DNA of 46,405 bases from Haplomitrium mnioides (taxonomy: Eukaryota; Marchantiophyta; Haplomitriopsida; Calobryales): the NCBI GenBank assembly GCA_049999725.1, contig JBNGIS010038730.1:1-46405 (forward strand), read 5' to 3'. Below are positions 10,930-20,040 of the stretch, piece after piece. Both the position numbers and the translations under genes were made by a program. Numbering within the stretch: the first letter of the stretch is position 1; every line of letters starts with the position of its first letter. The notes below the pieces were generated by a model, which ran no database searches, was not told where the DNA came from, and saw only the letters and a program-made list of their open reading frames with translations.

Positions 10930-12215
10930 TCTGGCATGCTTGACGAATGAACCAGAGTAGCCTCTGCAAGGACGATTGCTCCTACATGACAATCTGTACT
11001 GCTCTTTGACGAAGAAATGGGTAGCCAAACAATAGCGATAGAGCAGCTTGATTTCTACAGCCCTTCGTCAAAATCTATCCTTGACAAATCTCAGCAACAA
11101 CAACCTTTGACAACTTTTGTCAAAATTTAAGCAACAAGGTTGCTCACAATGCCTTATGCCACTGCTTGTTCTGCGGTTGACAATTTCCTCTTCTAGTAAA
11201 CTCCTCCAGCAAATCCTTTGGAGCAATTCTGTGAAAAATCCCTTGCAGCAAAATAGAAGAGCTGCTCGAAGACTTTCACAGCTCAAAGCCACTCCGTTCG
11301 GCAAAAATTGCACAGAACAAAACCCCTGAACTTTTTGCAAATTTATCTACAGAAACTATCCAAGCTGCTTTGACGAAAGCTGAGCAGAAAGTGAGGCCGA
11401 TTGCTCGACGAAGAACAATTGCTCCACATAGAACTCTTTTGCTTGACGATTCTCTTTGTTTGACAAAAATTTCTGAACAAATTCCTGTTGCTGTAGTTGA
11501 AATCTTGCCCTCATCAGCTTGGCAAAATGTTCTTCTGCTCGAATCGATCATGCATACAGAACATGCTAAAACCGCAGATGCAATTTTTGCAAATCCCTAA
11601 AAATTGAAGACTTTTGTGCCCTTCTTGCTTCACTGAAATCCCAAGAGAAAGAAAAATCCTTCCTCGGCTTCAACCTTTGCAGCCCTTAGAAAATCACAGC
11701 AAATCCTTAAATCGCCTTGTGATTTTGCCCCACGACCAAACTCTTGTTCTTGAAACCTGCTCGACAAAGAACTAGCCTCAAACTCTGCTCGTCGAAGGAC
11801 AATCACAGCCAAAAGAAAACCTCTGCTCGACGACTTTTTTGATGCTGAGCATCTCGACAATTTTCAGATGCTGAGCAGCTCTACAATTTTTGGATGTTGA
11901 GCAGCTCAACAAGAATCTGCTCACGATTCTGCTCTACAACAAGTTTGAGCAGCCAAAAACAAAGGAATGACAAAGCAACTTGACGAATCCTCTTCCTGCA
12001 AATTTCTCTGCTCGACAACTACTTAACGCTTCACAAAATCTGCACTTGAAGACCTCTATTTGACAATGCAGCCCAAGAACGAAAACCCAAACAGGATGAA
12101 TAAGGGAAAATCTGTTTTTTTTTCTCGCTATGTTGCTCTCGACGAAAATATCTGCACTCGACGAAATCTGAGCATCTCCTTCTTCGACAAAAATATGACT
12201 CGATAGTTTCCTACA
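10930..12215. repeat. Stretch enriched for scattered TCGACGA / TTGACGA words
   Basis: Related short words (tcgacga, ttgacga, tcgacaa and complements) recur at irregular spacing, for example near 10943, 11005, 11062, 11374, 11405, 11452, 11784, 11827, 11990, 12139, 12157 and 12182. They are often preceded by gctc or tgct. A shorter local repeat around tgagca(g/t)ctc(g/t)acaa lies at 11846-11912. No regular unit length is seen. Confidence 0.6.
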
Positions 12216-12359
12216 GCAGCCGCTTGATGATTTGCTTTTGTTGAAATCATATATGCCTTCTGAAAATTTGATTAGAAGAATCCATGAACTGTGCAATTTT
12301 GCCACCAGAAACACTATTGCTGCACGTGTAGTGCCAAAGCCAATGCATTGTCTCGCTAT

Positions 12360-12565
12360 TGAGATTATGAGCTTTGATTATGTCAGACTGCGCCCTTAGT
12401 CTCAGTTAGGGTTATTTTCCTATTATATGGGGGCAGATTTGGAGGCGCACAGTGGCAGTCCTCCCCATTGTAAAATTGCGGCACAATTGGGTCTTATGAG
12501 TGAAAAAAGTATTCTTGCAAATCTCATGTTTTGTCTAGTGTGATTTTGTGCATAGTGTTTCAACA
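12360..12565 (+). repeat. 5' LTR of copia-2 (206 bp)
   Basis: It starts TGAGATT and ends TTTCAACA directly before the primer-binding site. It shares with the 3' LTR the blocks CCCTTAGTCTCAGTTAG, GGGGCAGATTTGGAGG, CTTGTAAAATT (CATTGTAAAATT here) and GTATTCTTGCA. A TATA-like tattatatgg lies at 12421-12430. Confidence 0.85.
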
Positions 12566-12583
12566 TGGCATTAGAGTAGGTTC
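12566..12583 (+). other. Primer-binding site of copia-2 (initiator tRNA-Met type)
   Basis: The sequence tggcattagagtaggttc follows the LTR end directly and resembles the usual plant copia site complementary to the initiator tRNA-Met 3' end (TGGTATCAGAGC), with a few changes. Confidence 0.8.
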
Positions 12584-13589
12584 AAAAAATGAGTGACACT
12601 ACGGAGCATAGAAATTGAGGAAAAGGAAAAAAATAGATCTGGACTTTTTGCTCCATTGAAGAGCTTTGTGGTTGTGGAAAAAAATCACAAATGTGAGTAG
12701 AGAAAATCACAAGAAGGAAGACAACAATTTTTTTTTGCTGAAGTAGAATTGAAGGAGACAAAGAGCTGGTCTTTGCTGAAGAGGAATCAAAGAAGATAAA
12801 TTTTTAGGTTTGTTGAAGACAAATCAAAGAAGACAGAGTTTTTTGCGGTTGAAGAAGCATCAAAGGAATATGAAGGAGAGAAATTGAAGGAAAATCAAAG
12901 AGCGCGATCGAAAGCAAATCAAAGAAAGCAATTGAAAGAAACTCAAAGAAGAATATGGGCTGATTTGTGATCGCTTCCTATTCATGACTGTGGCAATTTG
13001 CAGTTTTATTCTCAACCTAGCATACAAACTAATTGTGTGTATTGCAAATCTGATTTCTCCAGTTTCTTTGACACAAATTTCTTCAGCAAGCAACACCATT
13101 CATTTGAGGTATGGCAGCAATGGTTCTGTTCTTATCTCCCTTCATATGATCTTCTGTTCTTATCTCCCTTCATATGATATGTGCCTATTATCATGAAGGC
13201 TGCAGCATTGATAGAGGAGGCAGCAGTGATTCCCCTCTTGCATATCATGTTTTGAGTATTCAAGGATTCATCATATGCATATAGAAAATTGAGATGCCAA
13301 TGTTTTTCTTTCTTTTACATAAAGCAATTTCAAAACTGGTCACAAGAGGTGACATGGATGTTGATTGCTTGAATCCCTTGAAGTGTTGAATTTTGTATAG
13401 TCCTTGTTGTGCTTGTGAGCACACTTGATTCACATGATTCAAATGACAAATGGGATTTCTTATTTTGTAAGTAAGAAACTAATTAAGAACAACTACAATG
13501 TTTGTGGTCTCTCAGAATGACCAATTTCATTAAAGGCAAAGGACTTTGAGACTTTGTCAAAGGTGATGAAGTAGATCCTTTTTTAGGAC
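12584..13589 (+). other. copia-2 leader / eroded gag region
   Basis: By position this is the leader and Gag N-terminal part. An ATG at 12590 is soon followed by stops. No copia capsid motif is recognisable. The stretch 12700-12960 is purine-rich with repeated a-t-c-a-a-a-g-a-a-g-like words. Confidence 0.45.
13124..13178. repeat. Two-copy 27-bp direct repeat
   Basis: The 27-bp word ttctgttcttatctcccttc plus catatgat... occurs at 13124-13150 and 13152-13178, one base apart. Confidence 0.9.
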
Positions 13590-15171
13590 CATACCCATCT
13601 GGTGGAGAAATGCATGCCTTCAAGACCCACATTAGGAATGAGCATTTTTGGAAGAGGTTGCTCAAGCAATAGTGCACAAAACCAACAACAAGAATCACAA
13701 TCAAACCAATATGGTGGCATAGTTGAACTAAAAGGTAGAGGAGTAATTGAGGATGTGGAAGCCAACAACAGAATCCATGTACAAACTAATTTTATTATTG
13801 TAAACTAGGTCATATGGCAAGGAATTGTTACAAACAACAAAATGAGATGAGGAACAGTAGAGTGCAGGGCAACTATGCAGGTTCCCACAAGACAAACAAT
13901 GAGACACTATTTTTCGTGCAACATGGTTTGTGGTTTGTCAATTCCATGTGCTCAAACCACATGACAAGTCACATAGAATGGTTTTAAGAGACTAGAAATT
14001 TGATTATACCTAGATACATTGAGACAGGTTACTCAACTATACATGCTATCCATGAGACTAGCAGTGTATCTATTGTGTTGGAGAATAGCAAAACAAAATG
14101 CCTATATGATGTTATGCATATTCCAATGATTCAGAAAAACATGATTGCAATTAGATAGTGCGTAGAGTAGAATATTCAGGTCAGGTTTAGTTCTATTGGT
14201 GTGTTTTTTAAGGATTGGAGAAACAACTGCATCTTGATCATAAAAGGAAGCAAAAGTGTAAAGATGTTCACACTAGATGTGAGTATGCTTCAAGTGACAT
14301 AAGTTATGTTTGTACATGATACAATAGTTGTGTCAAATGTAGATATATGGTACAAACGTATTGGCCATATCAATATACAGTGATTGAGAAGCATGCAAAG
14401 TTCAGAGGTAGTCTGTGGGCTACCCAAATTCAAAATGGAAGGGATGCAAAAGGTGTGTGAAGCTTGTCAATTTGGTAGGTAGGCAAGACAACCATTCCAT
14501 TATGATGCATATATGGCAGGCAAGCCACTTGAAAAGATACATTTCATAAACATGGGGTCCAACAAAAACAAGGTCTATTAGAGGGTGTACATATTATATC
14601 ACCTTCATTGATGATTGTTCACGAAAGATCTGGATGTATTTCATGAAGCAAAAGAGTGAAGTGTTTGATCGATTCAAGAACTTTAGAGCTATAGTGAGAA
14701 AAGAGAAGTGGTAGCAAATCAAGTGTATGCGACTTGATGGAGGAGGAGAATATTTCCCCACAAATTTTTTTACTTGCCTACAGAAAGAAGGAATTAGAAG
14801 GCAACAGATCTACAAATATACATCCTAATAGAATGGGTTTGCTGAAAGAAAAAACCAACACATATTAGAGGTGGCACGTGCCTTAACGAATGAGAAGAAT
14901 ATGCCTCATCATTACTAAGCAGAGGCAATGTCAACTTCAACTTACATTATGAACTACACTCCTACAACAATAGTTCATAGAATGATGCCACTAGAAAAGA
15001 TCATATAAAGACATCAAGACATTTCACATTTGAAAGTGTTTGGTTGTATTGCATATGTGTATATATGCAAGCAAAAACATGCAGCAAATTGGATCCAAAA
15101 GCAAAGAAATGTGTACTGATTGGATACTCAAATGAGCAAAAAGGCCACATGTGTTTCTGTCTTACTATAGA
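13590..15171 (+). pseudogene. copia-2 Gag knuckle, protease and integrase (degenerate)
   Basis: Matching copia-1 across frames, this holds a knuckle remnant near 13790-13830 with the first Cys replaced by Phe (F-Y-Y-C then G-H-M-A-R-N-C). The protease site at about 13930-13965 reads N-S-M-C-S-N-H-M-T, so the catalytic Asp is lost. An integrase zinc region near 14345-14480 (H-K/Y-K-R-I-G-H then C-E-A-C-Q-F) and core traces to 14900 follow. It runs to the G-Y-S-N-E-Q-K-G block just before 15171. More than fifteen stops or shifts are visible. Confidence 0.88.
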
Positions 15172-15664
15172 ATTTTGTTTAGGGCACGCTGTCCTTCGAT
15201 TGTAGTGTAGAACAAATAGGTTAGTTTCATTTTTGTTTTTATTTAAAGTTTTATTTTATTATTAATAATGAAACTAAAATTTTTGCTTCCTTAACTAAAA
15301 CTCTTCTACTTCCAAAAAAGCCTCAAACAACAAACACCAGCTCTCCCTTCAGATGGATCTCTAGCTTTCTTCTATTGGACACAGATTGCATTGATTTTCT
15401 CCAACTCAGAGCTTTATTGCTATGTTTTTTTGCACACAAGAGGGATTTCTCATCTTTTCTTGTGATTCATCTTCAATTGAGCCTCTATAGTCTGGTTGTT
15501 TGGCTTTTGCTTGCACTCTTGGTCTTAGCTTGGGCCTTGAGTTGCATAACTCTATTAGAGTTTTCTTATTGTGGCTTTGCTTGCCTTATTGGCATTTGGT
15601 TGAAAAACTATATTAGAGTTCACTATGAGTTCTAACTCATTTGGATTTGGACTTTCAGTTCTGT
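15172..15664. repeat. Foreign segment replacing the integrase-RT junction of copia-2
   Basis: The copia frame breaks after about 15171 and resumes at N-E-D near 15665, while about 600 bp present in copia-1 are absent. The inserted sequence shares a 24-of-26-base word (15537-15562) and a similar right end with the solo-LTR-like insert at 7272-7633, so it is probably a relative of that repeat. An 11-bp inverted pair (15221-15231 and 15267-15277) lies near its left side. No clear target-site duplication is seen. Confidence 0.6.
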
Positions 15665-17040
15665 TATAGTAATGAAGATAACAGTATAAGCAAATTCAAA
15701 GTGAGGTTAGTAGCCAAGGGGTATGCACAAACCCATGGCATAGACAATGAAAAGACATTCAGACCTATGGCAAGAATGACAACTATTTGGGCAACCATTG
15801 CATTGGTTGTAGCAAAACAGTGGACTTGACAACAAAGAGATGTGAAGAATGCATTCTTGCATAGGGAACTAGAAGAAGAGGCATTTATGGTGCAGCCACC
15901 TAGTTTTGTTGATTTGGAGCATTAAAATCAATAATGTAAGCTAAAGAAAGCTCTATATGGGTTGAAGCAATTGCCTTGAGCATGGTCCAACAAGATAAGC
16001 AAATATCTTGTTTCAATGGGAATCAAAGTGTTGGATGCAAATTACTCTTTGTATGTGAGAAAGATAAAGAAAGGTACCACGCTCATATTCATATATGTAG
16101 ATGATCTCATTATGACTGGAGGGAGTGTGCGTGATATTCTTGAGATAAAAAACTTGTTGCAACAGAAATTTGATATGAAGGATCTTGAGGAGCTAAGACA
16201 TTTTCTCAGCATTGAGGTGATTAAAATAAACCATGGTATCTGGATGATTCATTGGCAGTATGCTCTAGACATGTTGTCAAAATATGAAATGGTAGGTTGC
16301 AAACCGATTGCAACCCCTTTAGATTAAAATACCAAGTTGATCAGTCATGAAAGGTAGTTGATTGAAGATCCAACTAGCTTTAGGTAAATGGTAGGAAGCT
16401 TGAAAAATATCACAATCACCATCCCAGATCTGAGTTATGTTGTGAGCCTAATGAGTCAATTTATGCAAGTTCCAAGGAAGCCACATCTTGATGCATTGCG
16501 CCAAATTCTTTGGTATGTGAAATCCACATTACATTATAGATTGTTTTATGACAATAGCATCAAGTTTCAACTTTCTCACTTTACATATGCAAATTTGGCA
16601 GGAATTGAAAATGATTGAAGATCCATAAATGACTTTGCTTTTTCATTTGGTAGTGCTAGAATAGCTTGAAGCAGCAAGAAGCAATCTATAGTTGCACTAT
16701 CGAGCATGGAGAATGAGTACATAGGTGCAGCAATGGCTACGTATGAGGTAGTTTGGTTGCTAAAACTTTTGCAGGATTTGGGTGTTAGTACAAGAGAACC
16801 AATGGGGGCTTGCTGTAATAATATAGTCAGTATTCAGTTGGCCAACAATTTAGTGTTTCATGCATGTTCAAAGTACATTAAAGTGCATGATCATTTTGTG
16901 AGAGAAAAAGTTTTGGCCAACCTATTTGATCTATAGTACATCAAAACTGAGGACTAGTTGGTTGATGTCTTCACAAGGGCATTGGGAGTAGAAAAGTTGT
17001 CAAAATTTAGGAAGCAACTTGGTGTATATGTGTTGAGCTC
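15665..17040 (+). pseudogene. copia-2 reverse transcriptase and RNase H (degenerate)
   Basis: It follows copia-1 almost codon for codon: R-L-V-A-K-G-Y-A-Q-T-H-G-I-D, D-V-K-N-A-F-L-H, L-Y-G-L-K-Q and the catalytic Y-V-D-D at 16096-16107. RNase H traces follow (F-A-F-S-F-G-S, A-L-S-S-M-E-N-E-Y, then the F-T-R-A-L-G-V-E-K-L tail). Catalytic RNase H positions are altered: T-D-A-D is now T-Y-A-N, and C-D-N is C-N-N. About ten in-frame stops are present. It ends S-S-R-G-S-I-E-I at the polypurine tract. Confidence 0.92.
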
Positions 17041-17049
17041 AAGAGGGAG
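17041..17049 (+). other. Polypurine tract of copia-2
   Basis: The run aagagggag lies just before TATTGAGATT, the same arrangement as in copia-1. Confidence 0.75.
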
Positions 17050-17052
17050 TAT

Positions 17053-17240
17053 TGAGATTACACGTTTAGAGAGGTTGCGAGAATGATCTCACAACCCCCT
17101 TAGTCTCAGTTAGCGTTAGGGTTATTTTTGTGTTGTAGGCTAGGGTACATGGGGCAGATTTGGAGGTGCAGATTGGCACTCCTCCTCCTTGTAAAATTAT
17201 GGCATGATTGTGTCATATGAGTGAATAAAGTATTCTTGCA
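17053..17240 (+). repeat. 3' LTR of copia-2, truncated at its 3' end
   Basis: It starts TGAGATT and follows the 5' LTR through GTATTCTTGCA. The last 46 bp present in the 5' LTR are absent, and an integrase frame (H-F-G-V-K-R-T) starts at 17239. Confidence 0.85.
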
Positions 17241-18450
17241 TTTTGGTGTGAAGCGTACTTGTAGTTTCTTGAAGATAAACGACTTGTGGCAATGTATGAA
17301 CACTCATGTGTGGCGGTATGTGTGGTGTGTGACGGAGTTTGAGCATCATTTAATGCTCTCACTCATCAATTGGAGCCACTACCTACCTATCATGGGTTTA
17401 GGTTATGGTTGGAGTTTGGATTTTGCTGGTCCCTTGGCTTTGACTCCGTGGAACAATAGGTTTGTGTTGGTGATTGTTGAGCATTTCTCCAAATGGATTG
17501 AAGAGGTAGCATTGCCAAACAAGACAAGCAGAGGAGTGATCACTTTCTTGTTTCGAGTACTCATTTATTTTGGAGCATATGCTAAAGTATTTACTGATCA
17601 AGGTACTAAATTTCAAGGTGAGTTTGAAATTTTATGTGAGCAAGCTCTTGTTGATCATTGTCCTACTTCTTGATATCACTGTGAGGCAGATGGATTGCAT
17701 GAGCAAGTTGTTCAACCAATGAAGAAAGCATTGTGTAGGTATGGCTTGCAAGTTTGTCACTATAGGGATAAGAATCTCCAATTACTTTGGCTAGCTATGG
17801 GTTGTCGGTGTAGTAAACATGCAACTTTGGCATCTTTTTCATCTTTTTTTTTTCATTTTACGGGAAGGAACCTGACTTACTCTCTTTTATTTGATGCAAT
17901 GTAGCTATGGTTGTGGATCTAGACAATCCAAATGTTTGGGTGCATGAGTGTTTGAGAGAGTCATATCCATGGCGTTTAACAACCTTGTCATTGCCCAACA
18001 TCATGATACTTTACAATATGCTACCTTCTATGGAGGTAGATATTGCACTAGGATTTAGAGGTTTCATCTTTGTGATTGTGTGTATTTGCAACACATATCA
18101 CCCACAACGTTTGATGCCACTATTGAGCATCAGATTTTGCGTATACATGAGGTACTGCCCTATGACATTTTGCAACTAGAAGGATGTGATGGTATGATAT
18201 GGAAGGACTATGTGCGCAATTATGCACCTTGTCAACTTTTGAACATTGATGGCACTATGGACCCAACGGTAGCATGGGTTCTTGCAGACTTAAAGTGTAT
18301 GTTGTGTGGTTCTCCAAATAGAGTAGCCATCATGTTAAATTGCGACAATGTTTTAAAAGATGGCATATGTTGTGTTTGATGCCTCCATTGGTTATTATTC
18401 TTGGAGTATCATAGTTATGACTTTGTTGTTCATAGAACAACTAGTTTCCA
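17239..18450 (+). pseudogene. gypsy-2: Ty3/gypsy integrase with C-terminal PHD-type finger
   Basis: It begins with the integrase zinc-region motif H-F-G-V-K-R-T and continues through the core, W-S-L-D-F-A-G-P-L, with catalytic Asp at 17419-17421. The second Asp is at 17596-17598 in F-T-D-Q-G, and E-A-D-G-L-H-E-Q has the Glu at 17701-17703. An in-frame TGA at 17671-17673 interrupts the core. After two or more frame changes the C-terminal part shows V-V-D-L-D-N-P-N-V-W (17909-17938), P-T-T-F-D-A-T, I-L-R-I-H-E-V-L-P and N-Y-A-P-C, then a zinc finger. The 5' part of the element is missing at the copia-2 junction. It may belong to the same family as gypsy-1, but no overlapping region allows a direct test. 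Confidence 0.88.
18296..18420 (+). pseudogene. PHD-finger-like domain at the integrase C-terminus
   Basis: The order is C-M-L-C at 18296-18307, then M-L-N-C-D-N at about 18332-18349. A one-base loss follows, then W-H-M-L-C-L-M-P-P-L at 18361-18390. Allowing for the lost base this fits the PHD pattern CX2C...CX2C...WHX2CLXPPL. PHD fingers commonly read histone H3 tails, so a targeting role parallel to integrase chromodomains is a reasonable guess. The final Cys pair is eroded. Confidence 0.72.
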
Positions 18451-19179
18451 TTGAGATCTAAGGTTGTATAGATTATAAGAGAGTGAGAAATGAAGCTCTA
18501 TTGCACCGAACCTCTTAGTCTTTGCATCAATAAATGTACATCAGTTTTTTAGAAGATAGATGATTGGCTAATGCTAGCAAACTTGACTATTAACTAGAGG
18601 GTGATTAAGAGGTCTCATGCATTATTTGCACATGAGGCTGAGTAGCCTACTATTATCGATTTTGTGTTTGTAGTTGTTATTGAATGTGTGTGAATGATGT
18701 AGTTGTATAAGCGATGTATGTGCGTTCAACATCTCTCACACCATTCCAAGTTTAGATTTCTATTTTTAAGTATTTTAAGTTTTTTGTCTTTTGTACCTAA
18801 GTATAAAAAAGGTCTTGTATTCCCAATGAAAGGTTATTTTTGAATGTTGTATGAACCAAAATAAAGCTCATGTATTATTTTTTGAGAAACATGGATTTCT
18901 TGTGAGAAAATGTGTGTTGGCATATATATCAGAAAGGTCAAACTATTGAGTTTCATGAAGTGACATTTAAGATAAACATATTGTAGGGTCTTTTGCATTG
19001 CATACTCATGAGACATAGTTGTATGCCATTCTCTATTGTGTGTTTGTGGTTGTCATAAAATGTGTGTAGATGATGTAGTTGTATATGCAATGTGTATGGG
19101 TATGATAAGAGCAATATGAAGATGGTTGCGAGCGTCTTGCATAGAAGTAGATAAACAAGACCAAAAAAATGGAAATTTT
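18451..19179. other. Intergenic/eroded sequence with a direct repeat
   Basis: No coding family is recognised. Segments at about 18620-18725 and 18985-19095 are diverged direct copies sharing the words tgtgtttgt(a/g)g-ttgt and gatgatgtagttgtata-like stretches. This may be gypsy-2 tail sequence. Confidence 0.4.
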
Positions 19180-20040
19180 ACAAACATATACATGAAGATA
19201 GAGAAGGAAGAAAACTATTGAGAGCAAGAGTATGTTTTCTCGTATTAAGAATAAAAAAAGAAAATCTAGTATTTATTTGTTTGCAGTTGTTATAAGCAAA
19301 CTCTGTACTTGATAAGAAGTTGTCAAAATCAGTATGATGGACATACATTGATAAACGTTTAAAGCATATTCTCCTCAATGCAATTAGCACATTTCATTTG
19401 ACCATTTGTTAGAGGATAATGAGCAATAGACAAAAAGAGCTTGGTGCCAAAAATGTGTAGACAACTCTCATCAAAAATTTCTAGCAAAATGTGGATTTCA
19501 TTAAAGATTGATACCTCAAGCATTCCATGATAGCAAAAGATAGAATCAAAGTAGATTTTTGCCAATTATAGAACATCAAATGAGTCTACAATTAGTGTCA
19601 AATGAATATACTTGTTGAATAAAAACACCACAATTGTAGTAAACCCATGAGGTATAGTTGGAATCGAAGCAAGAAGGTCTAAACTTACATATTCCCAATG
19701 AGCAGTAGTAATCAATAGTAGTTGTAGAAGCTATATTGGTTTTTGATTATAAGCTTTGTTTTTCCAAAACATTTCACAAGAAAAAGAAATGCACAAACAT
19801 TTTAAAATAGGGTTGGCCACCCCTAGATGCATTGGAGTAGCTATGTAGTCTTGTCTACTTCAATTTGCTCTAAGATTGAAATGTTGTCGACTTCTTCTAA
19901 ACAAACCAAATGAAGCAACATATCATATGAAATATAGAAATGGTTTCCTTAATAAAAGATGCCATCTCTAATAGAAAAAATATTATACTTACTAATTTAT
20001 ACTACCAATCATATTCAAACAACATTGAAGAAACCATCTT
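19180..20040 (-). pseudogene. gypsy-3 integrase (degenerate)
   Basis: The minus strand gives the gypsy integrase core: V-S-L-D-L-L-A-S-I-P near 19650-19690, A-K-I-Y-F-D-S-I-F-C-Y-H-G-M at 19522-19565, I-F-G-T-K-L-F-L-S-I-A, L-T-N-G-Q, E-E-N-M-L and then E-F-A-Y-N-N at about 19275-19292. The usual catalytic Asp of the S-D-R-D block is lost (reads F-N-E). The sequence is alignable with 24790-25530. Its upstream (high-coordinate) neighbour is foreign sequence from about 20040. Confidence 0.85.

Larger units (their letters stand above)
9441..12359. other. Unassigned region, probably gypsy-1 upstream/LTR sequence
   Basis: No protein-family match was seen in any frame. By position it should contain the 5' leader and 5' LTR of gypsy-1, but no TG...CA unit or primer-binding site could be fixed. 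It contains a two-copy 40-bp repeat, a 10-N gap with duplicated edges and a stretch enriched for TCGACGA-like words. Short open frames here look like chance. Confidence 0.4.
12360..17240 (+). mobile_element. copia-2: degenerate Ty1/copia element with both LTRs
   Basis: It has the order 5' LTR (12360-12565), tRNA-Met-type primer-binding site, degraded gag/protease/integrase, a foreign segment, RT/RNase H, polypurine tract and 3' LTR (from 17053). It is related to copia-1 through the whole coding part but carries dozens of stops and shifts, so it is much older. The 3' LTR stops at TTCTTGCA and the next codons belong to a gypsy integrase, so about 46 bp of LTR end are missing at that junction. 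Confidence 0.88.

Noticed and set aside
12566-12583. Possible tRNA gene remnant
   Set aside because: It is the complement of a tRNA 3' end placed directly after an LTR, as expected for a primer-binding site. No cloverleaf is present.
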